Shown piece after piece: positions 57,822 to 64,000 of a stretch of 64,000 bases of DNA; the first letter of the stretch is position 1, and every line of letters begins with the position of its first letter. Under the pieces are notes generated by a model. That model had not been told where the DNA came from. It worked only from the letters and a program-made list of their open reading frames with translations, and did not search any database. Both the position numbers and the translations under genes were made by a program. The DNA is taken from assembly GCA_032358165.1 (NCBI GenBank), contig JAALGY010000010.1:62001-126000 (forward strand), read 5' to 3'. Origin of the DNA: Diplosphaera chodatii (lineage: Eukaryota > Chlorophyta > Trebouxiophyceae > Prasiolales > Stichococcaceae).

Positions 57822-60800
57822 ATGGGCACCGACTTCGACACCCGCAAGCGCAACAAGCGGCTGAACAAGCGCGCTGGGCACGAAGCGGCAGCCGAAGCGG
57901 GCGACAAGGCCAAGCGGGACCGCTCCAAGGGCCGCCCCAAGGTCAGCACTGTACACACTGCCAGACACCTGCGCCGGCAGCGACAAGCCGCCTGCGCAGG
58001 CCTTGGCAAACCTCGCAACAGCAGATTGATCTGGTGCATACAACACGTTACAAGTTGAATGCATGCAGCCGGTTTGCAGCAGCTTCAAGGCTTCTTATTG
58101 GCGGTCAAGCCGTGCTGTTCGGGTGCGGTCATCAGCGAAAGTCGCTGCATGCGGACGCAGGTGCGGCGGCTGTGCCGCGGGCCCTGCTTCGGCGACCCCG
58201 CGCTGACGGCGGAGGACGCCGACTGGCGCAACTCCGACGACGAGGCGCCCGCCGCCTGGAGCGCCCCGGCAGAGGACACGCTGCAGCCCGCCGCCGAGGC
58301 CGGCAAGCCGGGTCCGTGCAGTCACAAGGCACAGCTGGCACTTCCGGCACAGCTGGCAGACGCGTATCCAACAGTATCTTGCCATCACAGCAGTAGCCTG
58401 GCACTCACTGAAAGTGTGATGATGTTCTGATGGCAACGGTGATCAAATGCGCTGCAGGCCGGAAGGCGATGGTGTTCAGCACCTCCGCCAATCCCTCGGC
58501 GGTCGTGGCTTCTGCCGCAGCCGCCGAGAAGCAGCAGCGGAAGCAGCGCGACGCGGCGGCGGCGGCGGCGGCCGAGCAGTCCCTGCAGGCGGCCGCCGCT
58601 GACGCAGCTGCCGACGCGGCCGAGGTCGGCGGGGCAGCCGCCGGCAGCGGGAAGCGGGATGCGGCGCCGTTGCCCGAGGCGCTGGCGGGCCTGCCGCCGG
58701 CCCTGGGGCGCTTCATGGCGTCCCTGGGCTTTGCCGCGCCTACAGCCATCCAGGCAAAGTGAGCACATGCTCAGGTCGAACAGTGATGATACACCACAGT
58801 GCGGAAAGGTCTTTGATTAGAACATGCATCAGATTGTTGCACTTCCTCTGCAGGGTGTGGGAGGCGGCGTTGCCGAAGCGCAGGGACATCCTGGCGGTTG
58901 CGCAGCCGGGCTCCGGCAAAACCCTGGCGTACCTGCTGACGCTGGCCGCGCGCATCATGGGGGCGCACCCCGCTGCAGCATCAGCGGACGGCGGCAATCG
59001 GGCAGCAGCAGCGGCAACAGCAGCGGCAGAGCAGAACGGCAGCACAGAGGCGGAGGGGCCGCCGGCGCCCCAGGGCCTCGTGTTGGTGCCCACCAGGTCA
59101 GCTGCCAGTGTTGTCATAGCCGTTACAGCTGGGTTGGTGTGCTGCTGCGCATGGTATACTACCTGTGGCAGCTGCACCAGAGCTCATGACCTGCCACAGG
59201 GCTGCGGAGTGCAATGCAAGTAACCAGACAGTCGATATTGTGCAGATAGAATTGTGGTAGGCTGTGCATGTGTGACATCTGCACTGAAGTGGCAAGCGAC
59301 TTTGAGGCTCTGCCGGATGCATGATGCAGGGAGCTGGCGCAGCAGGTGGCGGGGGTGGCGCGGAAGCTGCGCCCCGCCGCGGGGCTGCGCACAGCGGCGG
59401 TGACGGGCGGCGCTGAGCGTCGGCCCCAGGTGGCGGCCCTGCAGCGGCGCCCCCAGCTGCTGGTGGCCACCCCGGGGCGGCTGCTGGACCTGCTGGACGC
59501 CGGCGCGCTCACCCTGGGTGAGAATTCGCCATCCAAAATAGGGTTCATTGGTTTTAGCTGTGCCCCCAGCTGCTGGGCACCTGCTGGACCTGCAGATGCC
59601 AAGGCTTTGAAGCTGGTCCAGTGCTGCCGCCTTCTGGCTCAAGTGGCAGTCTTGCAGACATGTGGTCAGCCTTAATGAGCCGGCCGAGTTGCACACGTGC
59701 CATGGTGTGATGCTATTATAGATGCACGCTGTCGTGCTGGCAGTCCGTCACAACCTATGCATGTACTAATTTGTAAGAGTGATGAGGTGGGCAACAGCTG
59801 GAAATAATCCCTGTTCTGCTGGATATACTGCGCAGCAGTGGCACGTGTGATCGCCCTGCTCTGCGGTGCTGTGCCCCTCACACAGCACTGTGTCTGGTCG
59901 CCACGTCCACTGCTGTGTTGCAGGTCAAGTTGTATGTTTGCTGCGCTGCATGCTTCTGCTACAGCAGGCTGGTGGGGTGTGTGCAATTGCAGTGGCTGCG
60001 TGCTTGCAGGCAGCGTCTCGGCTGTGGCGCTGGACGAGGCCGACAAGATGCTGTCGCTCGGCTTCGCGCCGCAGCTGCAGCGCCTGCACGCGCTGCTGCT
60101 GGCGCCCGCGGGCGGCAAAGGTAGCAGACAGAAACGGCCGCAGGTGTGTTGACAGTGGGCGTCTTCCAGTGTGGCAGCTCGCTTACCCATGTGCATACAC
60201 TTGCTTGAAGCTCCTCAAACGAGCGGGTTTGTATTCCTGAGCCTGCTGCAGTGTCATCATGCCGGGCTGACGCTGCCTGCATCGAGTCCACATCTGCTGC
60301 AAGCATCATCGGTCTCCATAACGCATTGCAGCATCAGGGCAAGCAGCACCACCCTTGGCTCAGCAGCTCCAAGTTTTGGTATTACAGCATCTTAAGTATT
60401 GTGTCATTCCTGAAGGTGCTGCTCTGCACGGCGACAATGCCCGAGGCGGTGGCGGCCGCCGCTGCCACTTGGCTGCGGAAGCCTGCCGACTGCCGCGTGA
60501 CCGGCGGCGATGGCGCCGCAGCCATCAGCCCGTCCGTGACGCAGGTGCGGCGTTGTTCAAAACTTCAAGTTGATGTCTCCATGTAGCGTGCAGTGCCCCT
60601 AGGCGTGCTTGTGTTGACCCTCATGTGGCGACCCATTGCATGCAGACACTGCAGTAAGATCATGCTAGGTGTCGAGGTTGAAGGGAAGATTGGTCTGGTG
60701 TGACCTCTGCATTTTGTGCGATGCACACCCCAGTGACAAATGACGTCAATGCGACTTTCAGCAGCTGTACAGTGCTGCTTAGAATCGCACAGGTGCTCTA

Positions 60801-63616
60801 TGTCACTGCGCCTCGCTGGCACTATGTCTGTAGTTGCTGCAAACAGGGATTTGTCGGGCTGCTGGTGGCATGGCACGACCTCAATGCCAACGGCTGCAGC
60901 TTCAGAAACATACTGTTTCATCATATGTTACCCTGTTGGCGGCACCAGGTGGTGCAGGTGGGCGCGGACAAGGAGCTCTGCGAATCCCACAGGCAACGAT
61001 ACTCTACACTAGATTCCTGCGCTGTGCACGCCAGGTGGTGCAGGTGTGCGCGGAGCACAAGAAGCCGCGCAAGCTGCTGAAGCACCTGGACGCGGTGCGG
61101 GCGGCGGCGCAGCACCAGCGCCACCCGCCCCGCTGCCTCATCTTCGCCAACAAGGTGCTCGCGGTTTCATATCAGTTGCAGCGGCATGCCAAACCCTGCG
61201 CTGCACTGCAGGTTGTTGTCCAGCAACTGCTCATGTACCACCTGCTTCTGTGGTGTCACACGCGACATACAGCAGCAACAGCAGACTGTTCCTTCCTTAC
61301 CACTCATAAGCAGAGGTGCACCATCTCCACTGCAGGTGAAGACGGCGCAGTTCCTGGGGCGGCTGCTGGGGGAGCACGGCCACAAGGCGGCGCTGCTGCA
61401 CGGCAAGCGGCCCCAGTCAGAGCGGGAGGTGGGTTATTTGTGCCCGACGGCACACAATGATGTGAAATCGTTGACCTGGCCGCTGATGCTGGCTGGAGTG
61501 CCGCCAAAGGCTCTTGGAAGTCTGCTGGCAACTCGGCTCACGTGAGTGGAGTGCGGAATCGGGCAGGCGACCGTTGATGGCTGTGACCTGCTGTCTCCCA
61601 TCGTCTGATGTCTCCCATCATTGCGCTCCATGGAAACACAGGAGGCCATGCGGGACTTCCGCAGCGGCAAGCTCGCGACGCTTGTGGCCACAGATGTGGC
61701 CGGTCGCGGGCTGCACATCAGCAGGTCAGAGCCAGGACTTAGGGCTTTCTGGGTATTGTGTGCTCTTGGTGCACCAGTAGGTGATGCCAAGGTGCAGCTG
61801 TCAGCTGTGGTTGGCGGCAACCTCAGACATGACATAGCACACTTAGGGCCTGCGTCATGAATCACCCCCTGTGCACATGCCCTGCTGAAACAAGGCTGTG
61901 GCTGCTGCTGCAGCCTGCCGCTGGTGGTCAACTACGACTTCCCCGGGAACCTGGAGACGTATGTGCACCGGGTGGGGCGCGCCGGGCGGCTGGCAGCCGA
62001 TGGCCATGCGCTGTCCTTCCTGACTCGCAATCTGGCGCCCCTGGCGGCGCCGCTGCTGGAGCTGCTACAGGTGCGGACCAGACAGGATGACATCCTAAAT
62101 CAGCATCGCTTTGGTGGTGTATTTGAACGTGTCACGTTGGGTCGCATTGTGAGCTCAGCAAGCGCTGCTGACCTGCTGAGCTGCTGTCTGAAGACAGCTC
62201 TGCTCTGTACAGCACTGAGATGACATCAGCTCAGCTCGCTGAATCAGCACGACCTGGGCCATGCACACAAGCCGTGCCTTGCAGTGCCAGCGCATAATTC
62301 CTACATTGGTGCCGCAGGAGCACGACCAGGCCATCGACCCCAACTTGGCACGGCTGGCGGCGGCGTACGAGGAGGCGGTGGCGCGCGCTGGCGGCGAGGC
62401 ACTGGCGGCCCCGCCGGCAGAGGGTGCGCAGCCATATGGCGCCAAAATTTAAAATGTGAAGACACCACCCCGCTGCTGCAGCTGGCAGACGGCATAGTAG
62501 CATTCGATCTGCCCTGCGCGTGCTGGCTGCTGCAGCACAGTACGATCTTGCTTGAAGCGCACAGAAGGTTGTGTGTGTAGCTCTGCAATGCATGTCGCTC
62601 ATTCATGCAGCAGGCAGCTCGGACGATGAGGAGGAGGCGCTGGACGGCGCAGTAGCGGCCGGCCGTGGCGGAAGCGGGAAGCAGCCCGAGGCAGAGGACC
62701 TGTTCGAGGGCCTGCAAGCCATCTTTGCCGGCGCCGGCGGCACAATGGCACAGGTTTTGGGGTCGGCAGCCGGCGCTCCTGACAGGGGTGGTGACAGCGC
62801 AGACGCGGGCGATGGCAGCGGCGCAAGTCAGGCACGGGGGCAGGCACAGGCTGGGGTGAATCGCAAAGGCAGCAGGAAGCGGGAAGCGGATCGCACGCCA
62901 CAGCTCAGCGAGCACAGGGACTTTTCAAAGCATGCCGCCAAGCTGCCTTCAGAGGTGGGTCCAGCGTTCAGAAATCATATCATATGGTCCGGCACCAGTA
63001 TCATATGGTCCGGCACCAGTACTTCCGGCGTGCAGGAGCAAAGCGCAGCGCAGCATGCTGCTGGTCTAGGTGTTTTCAGCACCTACGATTCACAACATGC
63101 GCAGTCATGCATTGGCGTGAGCTGCAGTTGGCGCTCAGCTTGGGTGCTGTTCGACTATGCTGCCTTGGGATTTAGGGCCGAGCCGCGGGAGCGGCCGTGA
63201 GCCGTGGCGTCTCTCGGCGTCCCATCGGCGGCCCTGCGGCAAAGCGGCGCCAGACCGAAGCAGCAGGTGCCCCGGCAGCCCTGGCGGCCACAGCAGATGG
63301 ACCACCGCTGCCTGTGGCGAATGGGACGCAGCGTCGGCAAAAGGCCGCAGCCATGGAAGCAGCCAAAGCAGCCGATCCGGCAGCCGGCACGGGTGGCCTG
63401 GTGGCTGAGCTGGAGGCGGCGATAGGCAATGGCGGACGCGGCGACCTGTACGAGGGTGAAGACACTGGGCTGTTTGATGGAGACGGCATCGGTGAAGCCA
63501 GCGGCAGCGGCGGGCATGTAAACAAGAGGAAGCGGGGTGGGGCGCTGGGGGGCCGCCTGCGCAAGAAGCTGGCCAGGCAGCGGGCAGCGACAAAAGCAGA
63601 GGCGGGGGCAGCTTGA
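57822..63616 (+). CDS. DEAD-box ATP-dependent RNA helicase
   Basis: Fourteen exons, about 869 residues: 57822-57941, 58161-58311, 58458-58758, 58854-59096, 59330-59517, 60010-60143, 60416-60544, 61035-61154, 61336-61428, 61642-61724, 61914-62070, 62318-62423, 62611-62954 and 63176-63616. All core motifs are present: Q motif GFAAPTAIQ (181-189), motif I AQPGSGKT (207-214), PTREL, ATPGRLLD, DEAD (343-346), TAT (384-386), ATDVAGRG (509-516) and HRVGRAGR (539-546). The block QVVQVCAEHKKPRKLL links the two RecA lobes. An Ala-rich insert of about 35 residues lies between motifs I and Ia. The C-terminal about 270 residues are charged and low in complexity, ending in basic patches (KRKRGG, RLRKKLARQ) suited to RNA or nucleolar binding. 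The head-to-head arrangement with BMS1 hints at ribosome assembly. The exact subfamily is not assigned. Confidence 0.93.
60949..60972 (+). repeat. Short copy of the start of helicase exon 8 in the intron before it
   Basis: CCAG|GTGGTGCAGGTG then GGCGCGGACAAGGAG resembles the true exon start at 61035 (GTGGTGCAGGTG TGCGCGGAG). The acceptor is kept and similarity fades after about 24 nt. Confidence 0.6.
62978..63019 (+). repeat. 21-bp tandem duplication in the last helicase intron
   Basis: Two exact copies of TATCATATGGTCCGGCACCA plus G, end to end. Intronic. Confidence 0.9.
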
Positions 63617-64000
63617 GTCAAGCGTCAGCATCCACCTTCACTCGCGCTTCTTATGCTCATGGGGCCCTTCAGATTGCGAGGAAGTGCAGCTTCAGTCACA
63701 CTAAGCACTCGGTCCATCAGCGCGACATGGTTTCCTGATTTCCGCTGATAAGCTCACTTCTGTAAAAACACTGACCAAGGTTGGCTGCAGGGCGCTCCTC
63801 GTGTGAAACCCATACACTCTTGACACATTTCATGCCTGATTCCCATGCCTATGGTTTGCTCCCCCTGATATACACCAAGCTCGAGTCAGATTAGCAGGGG
63901 AACGGTGACTACTCAAGCCGCCTTGCACCTAGCAAACTCATATATAAACGTCAGCCCGGGCCCTTCCGCTTGCCCAATGCGGAGCCACTGCCCTGCTGCA
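63617..64000. other. Intergenic region at the right edge
   Basis: No coding frame is recognised after the helicase stop. A TATATAAA sequence near 63940 followed by a GC-rich stretch could be a core promoter for a gene starting beyond the window; that is weak. Confidence 0.35.

Noticed and set aside
63940..63947. TATATAAA as a firm promoter
   Set aside because: No downstream gene is visible inside the window, so only a weak mention was kept.
1..64000. CRISPR arrays, rRNA or tRNA genes
   Set aside because: No regularly spaced repeats, rRNA-like blocks or clear tRNA A/B box pairs were found by eye; a tRNA scan could still reveal one I missed.

Overview
The window reads as nuclear DNA of a green alga. 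It is GC-rich and intron-dense: I could chain twelve spliced genes, with up to 29 exons each. Most introns are about 100-400 nt, start GTGxG or GTAxG and end TGCAG. The protein set is eukaryotic and partly plastid (transit-peptide-like N-termini, a plant-type SppA protease, a chloroplast-type membrane protein). A (TTTAGGG)3 tract fits the Chlorella/plant telomere type better than the 8-mer of Chlamydomonas, so a trebouxiophyte is my best guess; this is inference. Every exon junction given was read by eye and checked for frame, and most models close exactly in frame from start to stop.

Layout. 1-926: 3' end of an unknown acidic, alanine/serine-rich protein (+). 2318-5750: unknown low-complexity protein with a UIM-like motif (+). 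6640-8460: endonuclease V (+), convergent with 8825-11821: ketopantoate hydroxymethyltransferase PanB (-). 12973-17174: unknown serine-rich protein (+), convergent with 18363-22694: ADCK1/UbiB-type atypical kinase (-). 23140-26414: F-box/WD40 protein (-), divergent from about 27561-32595: signal peptide peptidase SppA (+, 5' end unresolved). 33193-39752: F-box/LRR protein (+) carrying a 3.0-kb LTR retroelement in one intron. 40182-42679: J-domain protein of DNAJC8 type (-). 43278-45272: plastid membrane protein of DUF3082 type (+). 45945-57166: 29-exon ribosome-biogenesis GTPase BMS1 (-), divergent from 57822-63616: DEAD-box RNA helicase (+). 63617-64000: no gene seen.

Two things stand out. 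First, the retroelement at 35315-38347 has identical 195-bp LTRs, a perfect 5-bp target duplication and intact ORFs. Its main protein joins Gag and an aspartic protease directly to a C-terminal chromodomain, with no reverse transcriptase, RNase H or integrase: a compact, apparently young, non-autonomous chromovirus relative. Second, several genes (panB, BMS1 repeatedly, the helicase) hold partial copies of an exon in the intron beside it, usually including a splice site. In three of these the differences from the parent exon are mostly synonymous (about 10 against 2 by eye), which neutral debris would not be expected to show.

The BMS1/helicase pair probably shares a divergent promoter and a role in ribosome production. 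Four introns have GC-AG ends that are needed to keep the frame. The other genes look like unrelated housekeeping functions.
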